NCBI RefSeq assembly: GCF_963576545.1
Contig: NC_083646.1
Location: forward strand, 26,537,527 to 26,601,526
Reading direction: 5' to 3'
Length of the DNA stretch: 64,000 nt
DNA from: Limanda limanda
Lineage: Eukaryota; Chordata; Actinopteri; Pleuronectiformes; Pleuronectidae
The number at the start of each line of letters is the position of its first letter. Position 1 is the stretch's first letter. Below are positions 24,426 through 60,011 of the stretch, one piece after another. The translations under genes and the position numbers were made by a program. The notes beneath the pieces were generated by a model. That model did not search any database. It saw nothing but the letters and a program-made list of their open reading frames with translations, and had not been told where the DNA came from.

Positions 24426-25037
24426 TTTATTGGAAACACAATCTAACGTAGTTTCACAAAGAAAAATGAACTCATCCGACAATTGATCAAAATTAAACTG
24501 ATTCCACGTGGGTTTGTTTTTTAAAAACACGTCTTCAGAGTCAAATTAAAACAGAAAATTATAAAACCGCAAACGAGCATAACTTCGGCAACAAAATAAA
24601 AAATAAAAACGTTAAATAGCACACAAGTACAAGGCAGTAGGTAAGCTATGAATGAGAACTGGGTTTTTGAAAACTCAGCCCGCTTGTTTTTGAAAACATC
24701 GATCCAAAAAAGTGCCCCAGTGAAGAAAGAAACAAAAAAGGGATGAAGCCATGACTTTTCAAAGTTATACAATATTTACAAAAGTGGATCCAAAATTTAT
24801 GTGAGAGATGCTGACACATATCTCTGTAGATATATCTATAGCCCATCCTGTTGTGGGAAAAGTGCCAGATAATCAAATCAACCGCCACGGAGCCTGAGCT
24901 GGGAGACTCTCAGAGAATATTTTATATTATTTATAATATTTAACGCTGGTGTTGTGAAGAATATCATGGAATATCACGTTAATACTTGGTCAGGGTCCGA
25001 CTGCACTGCAGGCCACTGGAGAGGTCAGCCAGTGAAC

Positions 25038-25115
<78 letters not shown>

Positions 25116-25866
25116 TCCATGACCACATCCTCTCAGAATAAATAGGAGCTGAATGGCCTGCAGCTTCCAGCAGAGTTCCTCCCGCAGCGCAGAGCGGCTC
25201 TGTGCTGCCTGGCTGACAGATGGGACTCGGCCGATGCTCACCCTCAGCTGGACTCCACTGGACTGGGGCCGAAGCCTCCACTGGCCCCCAGTTTACTCCA
25301 TTAACGCAGCTCCTTTGACCCCCCCTGCGACACCCACCCACCCACCCATCTATCCATCCACTGCTGGACGCACAGTGTAGAGCTACAAAACTAAAACGCC
25401 TCTGCTCTCCCTTTACGCACAGGACAAAATAAATGTTGAATTGGATTTAAAAAATAAAAAAAAGTAGCAAATGGGAACCGCTGAGCTGTGCCTGTCGTCT
25501 AAAAAAACACGTATGCCATCTTTCCCCTCCCTCTACTTTTGTTTTCGTCTAGTATGATTTCAATAACACAATGGGGGCTACACCTCGAAACTGCGTCGAC
25601 TGGAGTCACAGTGCTGGCCATGGATCCTCGGAGAACACAACACAGGCTTATGTTCCTTTAGCTCTGGGAGAGGAAATCAAATGTCCCGTCCTCCCCTCAC
25701 TCACTCTCCGTGTCTCACAGATTCACTGCAGATATTGTGTGAGTACTGACTGCAATCTATTATACATAAAACACCACTATATCGCTTCATAGTCCAGTGA
25801 TTTATATATACCCTCGGGGATAAATAAAAAGGATAAACAAGTCCTGGAGGAGCGGTCCGGCTGAGT
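24426..25866 (-). other. pou3f2: Probable pou3f2 3' UTR with candidate poly(A) signal
   Basis: This is the sequence downstream of the pou3f2 stop on the minus strand. A minus-strand AATAAA lies at 24426-24431, giving a UTR of about 1.44 kb; mammalian POU3F2 also has a long AT-rich 3' UTR. Further noncoding sequence down to about 23370 is equally AT-rich and could be included if a later signal is used. The array at 25039-25114 lies inside this interval. No coding evidence in the open frames here. Confidence 0.45.
25039..25114. repeat. (TAA)n trinucleotide array
   Basis: About 25 uninterrupted TAA units. On the transcribed strand of pou3f2 it reads as UUA repeats within the probable 3' UTR, about 750 bp after the stop. 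Confidence 0.97.
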
Positions 25867-27012
25867 TCATTGGACCGGGGTCTGGACCCCGTGGTGCGGC
25901 GGCGTGTCCCCGTACACATCCTCGCTCCCTGGCAGAGCTCCTCCGGGAGGAGTCATGCGTTTCTCCTTCTGTCTCCTGTTACAAAACCAAACCCTCACCA
26001 CCTCCTTCTCCAGGTGCAGACTGTCCGCCAGGCCGATTATTTCCGACGCTGCCGGTTTAGGGGACTTCAAAAAATGGCTCTCCAACGCTCCCTTTACGCT
26101 TACCTCGATCGAAGTCCGTTTTTTCCTTTTCCTGCCCTGCGCAGCGATTTTGTCCAGGCTGGTCGGGCTGCCCGAGGTGGAGTCCGCCTCCTCCAGCCAC
26201 TTGTTCAACAGAGGCTTCAGCTTGCACATGTTTTTGAAGCTGAGCTGCAGGGCCTCAAACCTGCATATGGTGGTTTGGGAAAACACATTTCCGTACAGGG
26301 TCCCCAGGGCGAGTCCCACGTCCGCCTGCGTGAAGCCCAGCTTGATCCTCCGCTGCTTGAACTGTTTGGCGAACTGCTCCAGGTCGTCCGAGGTCGGCGT
26401 ATCCTCGTCCGAGTGGTCGTGGTGGCTCCCGGGCTGGTGCTGGTGCTGATGCTGGGACGGCGGGTGGCCGTGGTCGCTGAGGTGCGGGCTGTGGTGGTCG
26501 TCATGACTGTCTCTTAGGTTGTGGTGGTGCATGCCCTGCCCGCTGCTCGGGATCAGCCCGTTCACACTGAAGCTCGGCTGGGAGTAGATAAGGCTCTGGC
26601 CGTTCGTCGTCGCCATGCTCGGGATGTGCGCCGAGGTGCTGGTTCTCCACGCCCGGCTGTCGTGGTGGTTCCCGAGCGACTGGTGCACCAGGTGGGGCGG
26701 CCGCGACTGGTGCTGCAGGTTGCTGCTGGAGTTGTGCATGTCGTCCCGGGCGCCCTGCACCGAGGGCTTGATGTCCTGCTCCGCGCCCAGCGGGCTGGAG
26801 GACCACGGGGCTCCCTCTCCGTGGGACAGCGCCGTGATCCACTGGTGCGCGTGGCTGAGCGTGTGGCTGTTGCTCTGGAGCGCGTAGTCTCCCTGCAACA
26901 GGCTCTGTGCGTCCCGGTACGCCGTGGCTTGCTGCATGCTGCCAGGCTCCGAGTGCACGATGGATGCGCTGGAGGTGAGGATGTTGTAGTGGTTAGACGC
27001 TGCGGTCGCCAT
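25867..27012 (-). CDS. pou3f2: POU domain class 3 transcription factor 2 (Brn2-type)
   Basis: Complete intronless gene, 381 aa, as expected for class III POU genes. The start is set by [20 protein letters not shown], the conserved N-terminus, although the frame stays open 120 codons further upstream. Conserved blocks: [23 protein letters not shown], a His-rich stretch (about 161-200), the POU-specific domain (about 203-277, with [17 protein letters not shown]) and the homeodomain (about 294-353, from [20 protein letters not shown] to [12 protein letters not shown]), ending [12 protein letters not shown]. It binds octamer-type DNA and drives neural progenitor and neuronal programmes. Human POU3F2 is about 443 aa; the long Gly and Gln runs are absent. 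The homeodomain has [20 protein letters not shown] where mammalian class III factors have a Cys after LK and other residues, suggesting one of two teleost duplicates; which one is not clear. Confidence 0.97.
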   Translation of the reverse strand: MATAASNHYNILTSSASIVHSEPGSMQQATAYRDAQSLLQGDYALQSNSHTLSHAHQWITALSHGEGAPWSSSPLGAEQDIKPSVQGARDDMHNSSSNLQHQSRPPHLVHQSLGNHHDSRAWRTSTSAHIPSMATTNGQSLIYSQPSFSVNGLIPSSGQGMHHHNLRDSHDDHHSPHLSDHGHPPSQHQHQHQPGSHHDHSDEDTPTSDDLEQFAKQFKQRRIKLGFTQADVGLALGTLYGNVFSQTTICRFEALQLSFKNMCKLKPLLNKWLEEADSTSGSPTSLDKIAAQGRKRKKRTSIEVSVKGALESHFLKSPKPAASEIIGLADSLHLEKEVVRVWFCNRRQKEKRMTPPGGALPGSEDVYGDTPPHHGVQTPVQ

Positions 27013-27038
27013 GACTTTCGGAGCCGGACTGGTCGCTC

Positions 27039-27050
27039 TTATTATAGGAA
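27039..27050 (-). promoter_or_regulatory. pou3f2: Possible TATA-like element upstream of pou3f2
   Basis: On the minus strand, TTCCTATAATAA lies 27-38 bp before the ATG. If used as a TATA box the 5' UTR would be nearly absent, so it may instead be part of the leader. Confidence 0.25.
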
Positions 27051-27131
27051 CCTCGCATTTGACAGATCCTCTCCTGCCCACAGGCGGCTCCCAGGCGCTC
27101 TGCCAAGTGTACGCCGAGGCGCACCTGGACT

Positions 27132-27207
27132 CCGCCCCGCCCCTGCCACTCATTGGACGGGCAAAGATGATGGACGTGGTTACCAGGGGCAACGGTACGG
27201 CGATTGG
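27132..27207 (-). promoter_or_regulatory. pou3f2: pou3f2 proximal promoter: two CCAAT boxes and a GC box
   Basis: Reading on the minus strand towards the gene: a CCAAT box at 27203-27207 (CAGCCAATCG), a second CCAAT at 27152-27156 (CGTCCAATGAG), and a GC box (GGGGCGGGGCGG) at 27132-27143, i.e. about 120-195 bp before the ATG. Spacing and order are typical of a housekeeping-like or CpG-island promoter. Surrounding sequence is GC-rich. Confidence 0.6.
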
Positions 27208-27372
27208 CTGCGGGGAAGTCTCCGCAAACACTACCCTCTTTGTCGGAGAGGTGCGAGTCGAGGCTCCCGTGGATGCGGAGAGCCGGAGTGCAGCGTGGGG
27301 AGACGGAGCACCGGGATGAGCAGTGCAACTGTAAGATACACTTGATTTACTTTGATAATCATGTTGTATCAA

Positions 27373-29869
27373 GACTCTGGCTGTGGGTGCAAGCTGGTTC
27401 GTGGAGAGCAGGGTTTCCTCTGATGTGTATGTCTAATCATTGGGCTACTTTTTTGTTTTTAAGAGTTGGCTGTGATTACGCGCACGTTTATGCCATATAA
27501 TGCTGCAAACGTGTGTGCAACATCCTGATGTGATCAGACAGCGTCAACTTTTGCAACAAAGGAAGCTGGTTTTCAGAGCTTGTTCATGTTATCTGCAGAA
27601 TACAACAGGTCAGGCTGCAAACTGGAGCTGCTATAGAAAAGTACAGATGAGTGTGTTCACGAGTTCTGCTGAGACGTTATTAGGTGTGTGCTTATTAATT
27701 AATTTAATTGTATTATTTTGTGCAGTGTAATGTGTGTGTGTAAATGTGTGTGAATTAAATTATTGATGTAACCTGATTCTTAAGGAGAATCAATCAACCA
27801 ATACTGCTACATTACTCCTTATTAAAGTTCAGATTTAAATGTGGACATTTTTGCCAGTTATGTACGTGTGAGACAAAATAATGATAATTTAAATATAATA
27901 TTGTATAGTAATAATAATATATAACATTTATTCAAACTGGTTTTAAAACATTAAATAAAAAACACACTGTCTTACAGCCTAAATTTCACCATGATTTTCT
28001 GGATGTTAGCCCTAAAGTTCAATGTAAGAGGAACAAACCATGTAAAAAGATGAAAGAAGACACGATTAAATTGAATATTTTTATTTAATATAAAAAGTCC
28101 TGACGATTAAACAACAAATTGGATTAAATAGCGACTGAGCAGTACATGGACCTCATTTGTTGACATGCAGCCTGCTCCTGACTGCACCTGATCTGCATTC
28201 ACAAGATGCAGGTTTGAAGATTTATTGTTTGTTCAAATGGAGACATTTGTCATTTGAAAAGGTGACACTTACACTGAGTGCTGACATCAGTCTGTTATTT
28301 TCTTTTTTAGTGTGTTTGCATTTTCTAAATAATGAATTGGTTAATTGGCTGCACTTTCTCAAATACAAATAAAGGTGTAGACTTGTATCTCTCACAGTGA
28401 AGTTTCATATGTCTTGAATTAAAAACTTTAAACATCCCATGAAATAATCAAATAAAGTTTTGTGTCCAAATAGGCTGTAAAGTCAATTTTACAAGCTCCA
28501 TCTCAGTAAGAGAGGCTACACATAGAAAGAAAGAAGGTGCCTGGATTGGGGCTGAGATTTTGTATCATGACTGACTTAAAAGATGTATATTTTTAAAAAG
28601 TTTTTTTTTGTGCCTTCGTCCCTGCAATGTTCCTTTGGTAAAATTAGAGTTGTGTGCTCTAAATGGTTGTTTACAGCACTGAATAGGTTCTATGTTGGAC
28701 CAGCAGAGTGTGGTGCAGCAGCTCTGGGATCCTTCCAGGATGCTTTTTAACACCAATAGATTCAGAAATGATTTTTCTGGTCGTATATCCAAACTATTTC
28801 AGAGTTAATAGTGTGTGAAAAACCTCTTTGGCCACTCATCATTCCCTTAAAGTGAGGAGAGACACAAGTGTAGAGGAGGATTAAGTCTAGACTCAGGCCT
28901 CTGGTCCAGGGGTAAGGAGGGCAGCTTTCCATCCCATCCCAGCTGTCGTCCCCCTCGGTGTCAGCTTCGGGGACCAGGACTTTGTCCAGAGAGGGGACAT
29001 TCCTGGCCGACCACTGCTGGTTGCCATAGAGAGAGGTAAATGAAACAACGGCGGTTGCGTCGCTGCCCCTCGCCCCCCTCCAACCCCCACACCCCGTCCC
29101 TGGACTATCTAAAGGCCTCTATTTAGAGAGAAAGGCTCTCTGGTGTAGGGACAAAGCCTTCGCAGGGATAAAGGAGGGAGGAGTAAAGAGCACAGGGCCC
29201 TGAGAGGGAGAAAGGGCCCGAGCAAGTGAAAAAGATGAGAGAGATTATGTCTGTCCTCAAAGCTGCTCCTCACACTCCAGTGAGATAAAGCAAACTGTGT
29301 GAAAAAAAAGAAATTACAAACAAAAATTCTAACGCTAACTTTCCACTTTCTGAAGCAAACCCTTAATTGTGAATGTTCAGATGTATTAATAATTCCTCCT
29401 GTATATGTGTAATTAAAAAGCACTTTTAGTCTAAGGCCCATAACAATTCAGTCCTACAGAAATAAAGTAATACACACTGCCCACAAATTAAACCTATAAA
29501 TCAATGCACACAGTTCTTCAATATCCTCAATTTATAACTTCCAAACTATGCAAATGACTGAAAGTGTAATTAAACATTTTTCTTTAATAACTTGGACCTG
29601 GGAGTAAAATTAAAAGTCAATAAAAAAAGCAGTTTATAAGAAATATTTCCAACGAAAATAATCAAAATGTTCAGTGAAAACAGAGAGTGAATGTGCAGAC
29701 AGACAAATCATTCTTAGCATTGTAAATTTATTCAAAAAGTTCACACAGGGACACACGTCATGTGAGGTGTGAGAACAATACAGCGGCATGTAACAAAGGA
29801 CAAGTGCTAATTATAAGATGTTCTCTATTCTCTGCTTTATATGACCTGGGTTGGATTTTGATTTCACAC
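27373..29869. other. Gene-free region upstream of pou3f2
   Basis: No coding exon found. The stretch from about 28860 to 29290 is purine/pyrimidine biased and moderately GC-rich, without recognisable elements. The open frames at 28157-28372, 28565-28792 and 28893-29441 lack supporting features. Confidence 0.7.
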
Positions 29870-30114
29870 GCGGCTGTGGCTGAGGGGTAGAGCGGTCGTC
29901 CTCCAACCAGAAGGTCGGCAGTTCGATCCCAGTCTTCCCCATATGCATGCCGAAGTGTCCTCGGGCAAGATGCTGAACCCTGATTCCCCCTCATAGAAAA
30001 AAAAAGGTGCTGCCAATAGATACACTGTATGAATGGCAAACTGTAATATAAAGTGCTGTGAGTGGTCATCAAGACCAGATAAACACTATATAAATACAAA
30101 CCAATTCCCATTTA
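29870..30114 (+). mobile_element. tRNA-derived SINE-like element
   Basis: The head has an A-box-like TGGCTGAGGGGTAGAGCG and a B-box-like AGTTCGATCCC spaced as in a tRNA gene, followed by a body with 'cgaagtgtcctcgggcaaga' and 'gctgaaccctgattcc', then a tail ending 'actatataaatacaaacc'. This is the layout of a common percomorph tRNA-related repeat. It is not a functional tRNA gene: the acceptor stem does not close. Confidence 0.75.
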
Positions 30115-30469
30115 AGCTGTTTTTCACCATGCTGCTTTAAACTGTAATTATCTTTGAATTAATGGCCATCAAATTGCTAAATAAATGCATAGTTATGTTA
30201 TATGCCTCCTTTAAAGACACATCGTGTGTCTCAAACATAGAAAACGCCCAAACATAACCATATTTTCAATATAATATATTCATATGATTTGTAATTAACA
30301 TGTCCTTTGTTGTGAGGATAAACAGTAAACTACAGCGCAAGTTAACAATGTGTTGGACTGTTTACATGAATGATATCAGTAAACAGTCATATAAACCAGG
30401 CCTACAGAATCACACAAGACGCTTATATTCCATGTGTAACTCCAGCTCTTCAATTAAGAATTACTGATT

Positions 30470-31230
30470 GGGCCTTTAATGGGTTTCATTTCATAGGCTA
30501 ATAATCCTTTTTGGATGTGAATCCAGCTGCACTGGCGCCACACGCAGAACCCAGAATTTAAGTCATAAGCGGAAAAGTTTCCAGACACGGTTCAGTAATT
30601 AATCCTGGTAATATTGAACGTTATTGTGGCATAACATTGAAATCGGCCAAATCAAAAGAACATTGTGGTAATTAGGCTGTAATTCAAGGAATTACCACAT
30701 CGCCACACAGGCTTAAATAGTCGTGTTGGGAGAAACGCAAAGCACATTATTTTAATGGTGTAATATGCAAACTATGGCTTGTTTCAATTACAGGGCTTAA
30801 CAATGCATAAATGATGCGAGCCTTGTTATTTGGACTGCAGGGTCCTCAGTTATTCAGTCAGTCAGAGGGGCCAGATTAAGGGACCATGCTGCCTCCTCTT
30901 CTACTGTAAAAATCCAGAGCGGAGCGCTGAGGGCTGCTGCCAAACTACATTTTAGGGAATAAAAATGAACAGCAGAGAATGTAAGCGTTAAATTAACAGT
31001 AGGATAATTATATGACCCGTGTGCTGTAAAGATTCAATTTCTAACGCTCTAATTAGGCGACTGTCTCCCCATACATCAGCTCACATCCCTCTGCCAATTT
31101 CTCACCAGAAAGCGTCCTGCAAGCGGAAATAATTAGATTTTATTAAGACACGGCTCGTGTAATGAAGAAAATCAAAGGAGCGGATGGTTAAATATGATAT
31201 GTTTTTAAAAAGCATTGATTGGTCCACACA
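30470..31230. promoter_or_regulatory. Candidate conserved noncoding / enhancer sequence upstream of pou3f2
   Basis: About 760 bp without simple repeats or recognisable transposons, dense in developmental factor motifs: TAATTAAT (30596-30603), a SOX-type CATTGT (30661-30666), TAATTA (30669-30674 and 31130-31135), a near-octamer ATGCAAAC (30765-30772) and a TCF/LEF-type ATCAAAGG (31171-31178). A 10-bp palindrome lies at 30664-30699. It is 3.5-4.2 kb upstream of the pou3f2 start. The call rests on sequence texture and motif content only. Confidence 0.4.
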
Positions 31231-31941
31231 CAGTCCACTGAGTCCCATTTAAAGACAAGGACAGTTGGATTCAGAGGAGGAGAGGGACCGGAATCTGTCT
31301 GTGTGTGTGTGACTCATTTAATGAACTCTCCACTCGGCTGTTGAGGGAGGACACAGTAAGTAGTACATATAGTATATATAATCAGGAATATTACAAACAC
31401 CACTGGGAATTGGCAGTGTGTAATATAGAGAAATAAAACAAAATTCCCAAAGTAGAACATTTAAAGTCCCCCTCCACTCAAAAAAACAATTTGTATATTG
31501 TTCCTTGACTTGGGTGTTTGCTTGTCACTGTGCAGGTTCATGCAGGTGCAGAGTGTGACACCACAGGCTGTTTACACACTGGTCTAATGAAGAGGTGCTC
31601 AACCAGTTTTGAAGCACAACACCTTCCAATATACACCTCACTACTATGATGTGGAGATATGAATAACCAGAATGTATCAGAATGGACTTTCAAGCTAAGT
31701 AGGATCTTGCGCTGAGTAATTTAAGTAATTGCAAATTTAACAATGTAAGGGAAATCTATCAGACACATTCTTTTATTCAAAGTAGGGCTTTTCTACTTTT
31801 TAGAACTGGAAGTGATGTCTTTAAATCACTTGTTATTTCTTAGCAACCATCCAAAGCCCAAACACGTTTAGTTTAGTATCATAGAAGTTGAGAAAAACTA
31901 GCAAATAGTTATATCTGAGAAGGTTGAAAAGAAAGAATGTT

Positions 31942-31979
<38 letters not shown>

Positions 31980-32790
31980 AGTCAGACTAATTTCTCAATA
32001 ACGTACAATGAATCAATCTGTACTTGTTATCTGTACTATTACTTTAAGGTATAAAAACTCAAGTAAGTACAATAAGATCTTAACAACTTCAGTATTTATC
32101 ACTATAAAGACACCACACCTCCCTGTCGGAGCATTACTGGTTCATTACAGTCTCATCGTTGGGGAACAATCCTGACTAAATGGTTTCCTCTTTGACCTCT
32201 TTGAATAAGTGATGTTATTCAAGTTATATAAAACTGTGTCTTTGAATGGTCAGCTCTGTTGCCGTAGTCTATATAGTTAAAGGCAAAACATTTAACACTT
32301 TTCCATCGAGCTCAGATCATTTCTCACAGAGTAAGACGTCATGTGGATGTTTTGTTTTTTATTTCAGATGAGTTGCTCAGATATCAAACGTCCTTGCTGA
32401 GGCCCGTTTTCCCCGTCTTACATAACGGGAGCCTACCCACGCCTCACATTCTTGTCGTAATTGTTGTGTGCATCAAAGACAGGCAGACTGACAGGTTGTA
32501 TACAGTGGGGTGAGTGACGACACACCGAGGGGAGGGTGGAGGGAGAGAAAGATATGGGATGAGAGGGAGGAGAATGAGAGGAAAGTAGGAGAGGACAAAA
32601 AGTGGGGAGCGAGTTAACGAGAGGGAGAGCATTAATTGTGTGCATTGTGCCGGGGCTCTTTTGCTGAGTGTGGATGTCGAGGTGCGGGCGCTAACCCCTC
32701 CAGCAGCCCGCCGTGATCTGAGCCCACTCTCTCATACTGCTGTATTCCAATGCAATTAGGCCACTCAAAGGCCTGCTTAAAGCTGCACCC
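31231..32790. other. Gene-free region
   Basis: Nothing coding recognised. Contains an (AT)n array at 31944-31974 and a purine-rich segment at about 32510-32630. Confidence 0.7.
31944..31974. repeat. (AT)n microsatellite
   Basis: About 15 uninterrupted AT units; self-complementary, so able to extrude as a cruciform. Confidence 0.95.
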
Positions 32791-32798
32791 CACACACA

Positions 32799-32890
<92 letters not shown>
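32791..32890. repeat. (CA)n microsatellite
   Basis: About 100 bp of CA with two single-base interruptions (CATA, CAGA). Produces spurious cysteine-valine or threonine-histidine open frames. Confidence 0.97.
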
Positions 32891-32892
<2 letters not shown>

Positions 32893-35009
32893 TAGCAACA
32901 GCCCCTGTGGGTTCCCTCCATTGTGGCAGGGAGGTGTATTCTGTCCCTCTTTGAGGCCCTGGATGAAGAGACCACCCCGGGGAGCAGAAAAAAGGGAGGA
33001 TTACCTCTCTTTCTGTCCCTTTCCCTCTGTCTTTCTCTCTTTCTGTCTCTTTATCCCTCTCTTCCTTTCTGGTTTCACCTCTAACGTGTATGAGCTCAAG
33101 CGGGCGCAGAGCACAGCTTTCAGTAGAGACACAACGTGGAGTTGTTGTAGTAGGAAACAGAAGAAGAAGAAGACGAAGAAGAGCGATGAGGCACTTCTGT
33201 GATGGATGCCATTGTGGGACTGCTCTAGTAATATCGCTTTCCTTTTCCTCTTTCATTATTCATACAGTCATACATTTCAACAAGTGGCGTTGGGCGGGTG
33301 TAGCTCTCTCGCTCGTCCCTGTTTGCATCAGAGAGTCAGTTCCCTCTGCTGTATTAAGGGAAAGCTCTCCGTGATAGCAGAGTTCTCTTGGCTGGGTTTC
33401 AGAAAGTCTCCTTCCCCAGAAAGCGTTTAAAGCAGATTACTAAGCGAACACTACACCTCCCCAATAAGAGGAGAGAGGGGGGGGAGAAAACTGGCACATT
33501 ATCACCTGCAATACTACTTAATGGCATCAACAGATTAACGAGGTAATCCACACAATGAGGCCTTTGATTCGTGTGGTTTGGCAGCCAGTAACGCCAGGCA
33601 TAATGCACACTGTTATTTCAGACTGTCCCAGCACGAGAAAACCTGGCAGAGGCCATTGCCTTTTTTGTCTTTCCATCAGATGAGCTTTTGAAGATTTTTA
33701 ACTCGCGTCTGGTGCGTTTGCCTGTTTCCTTGTATAAGAGAAATAAGCTGCTGGCTGCTCCTGTGGCACATGTGCAGGGAGAAAGGGAGGAATCACAAGC
33801 TTTCTGAAGGCTGTTTGAACAGCGGGGCTGAGGAGCTCTGCCTCGTCCTTCCCCCCATTTTTCTGCATAAGGACGTGCGTATAGGATAAGTGTGTGGGTG
33901 TGTGTGTGTGTGTGAGACAGATCTCGTGGTCCCATCGCTCATGTGCGGCTCGATTAGCCCCACGTGCCTCGTTCATCAGACGTGGAGGCAGAGCAGATGG
34001 CAGGAGACGCACCATGTTACCATGCTGCGGCACTATGTAACGCTGCTCTAATTGAAACATCAATACTGCCCTGTCAATACACTACTGCTACTTTACAAAA
34101 CGCCACTACCTACAGACCTGCAGTTGACTGGGGAAAAGGCACTATTATTCTTTGCTTCATACTGGGAAGCACCGGACAAAAAGTTCCTGGCTTATTCTAA
34201 AAAGGCAAACTTTTCCTTTGGTTTAGCATCTTAATTTTTGTGAAACACTTCACTTGGTCTGTTTGTGTAGAGTTTAGGGTGGTTACGGACACGTTTGGAG
34301 AGAAAGTTGCAGCATTTCCTCTGCAGCATCTCCGCAGTGGCACATTTTTAATGAATTGATAAAAAGTTGAGGGAGCTCACAAGGCTTGCGATTCAACGTT
34401 ATCGGAAATTCAGTGGAGAACAGAGAGAAATTAGGCGGCTAGAAATTAATTTGTTATTTGTCCAACTCAATGAGGAGTGACACAGCCCCTTTAATAAATG
34501 GGTAATCCATTCCTTATTGCACTGAGCTGAATTCACCCTTCACTGAAGTGGAAAAAGACAAACATATCTTTCACTAACCTTTGCAACTTCCCGAGGCAAA
34601 CGAAGAGTACAGATGAGTGCTGAGACCTGCTCCCGGGACTATTTGTTTTCATGGAAGGATTTATATGTTTGTGTGCGTGTGTGTGTTAGTGTGTGCGTGT
34701 TGTGAGACATTTTGGCTGGTTGTTTGAGGGTTAAGACTTGGTTTTAGGTTTAGAATTAGGTGCGGTTTAGGGTTAGTAATTAAGATGTGATGGTTAAGGT
34801 TAGGAGCTAGTTAAGGTATAATACCAATGAGAGTCCTCACAACTATAGAGAGACAAATGTGCCTGTGTGTGTTTCTGTGGCTGTGGAGAAGTTAGGAATC
34901 TAAAATAAATGATCTCTGCTGGCACAGAGGTGAGGCCACATGGTCACAATGCAGTACAATGGAGTTGATTCATGATCAAGTGACCACTGCACTGTGAAAC
35001 ACAACAGTC
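32891..35009. other. Gene-free region downstream of the proprotein convertase
   Basis: No coding exon seen. Contains a pyrimidine-rich CTTT/CTCT stretch (about 33005-33070) and a short GT run (about 33893-33914). The sequence at about 34330-34560 is repeat-free and homeobox-motif rich, another possible conserved noncoding block. A telomere-like TTAGG-rich dispersed repeat lies at 34700-34860 (listed). Confidence 0.65.
34700..34860. repeat. Dispersed repeat with TTAGGG/TTAGGT-like motifs
   Basis: Contains 'tggctggttgtttgagggtt', 'gacttggttttaggtttaga', 'ggtttagggttagtaattaa' and 'gagagtcctcacaac'. This combination is a familiar noncoding repeat in fish. The telomere-like hexamers are degenerate and few, so it is not a relic telomere. 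Confidence 0.55.
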
Positions 35010-35015
35010 TTTATT
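35010..35015 (-). terminator. Poly(A) signal of the proprotein convertase gene
   Basis: AATAAA on the minus strand, 33 bp downstream of the stop codon at 35048-35050. Its closeness to the stop supports the call that the exon at 35048-35272 is the last coding exon and implies a very short 3' UTR. Confidence 0.6.
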
Positions 35016-35047
35016 GGACCATGTTTCATATTTGTTTCTTCACTTCT

Positions 35048-60011
<24,964 letters not shown>

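Noticed and set aside
25870..27345. Plus-strand open frames of 215 and 274 codons opposite pou3f2
   Set aside because: Antisense shadows of a GC-rich conserved coding exon.
27013..27372. N-terminal extension of pou3f2
   Set aside because: Homology begins at MATAAS and the upstream part overlaps the CCAAT and GC boxes.
29870..29945. Functional tRNA gene
   Set aside because: A- and B-box-like sequences are present, but the arms do not fold into a cloverleaf and the unit continues into a SINE body and tail.
32632..33256. Cys-Val or Thr-His rich frames over CA arrays here and at 38.4, 39.2, 41.3, 44.8 and 50.4 kb
   Set aside because: Microsatellite translation only.
34740..34820. Interstitial telomere remnant
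   Set aside because: Only a few degenerate TTAGG-like units, inside a repeat type seen elsewhere in fish.
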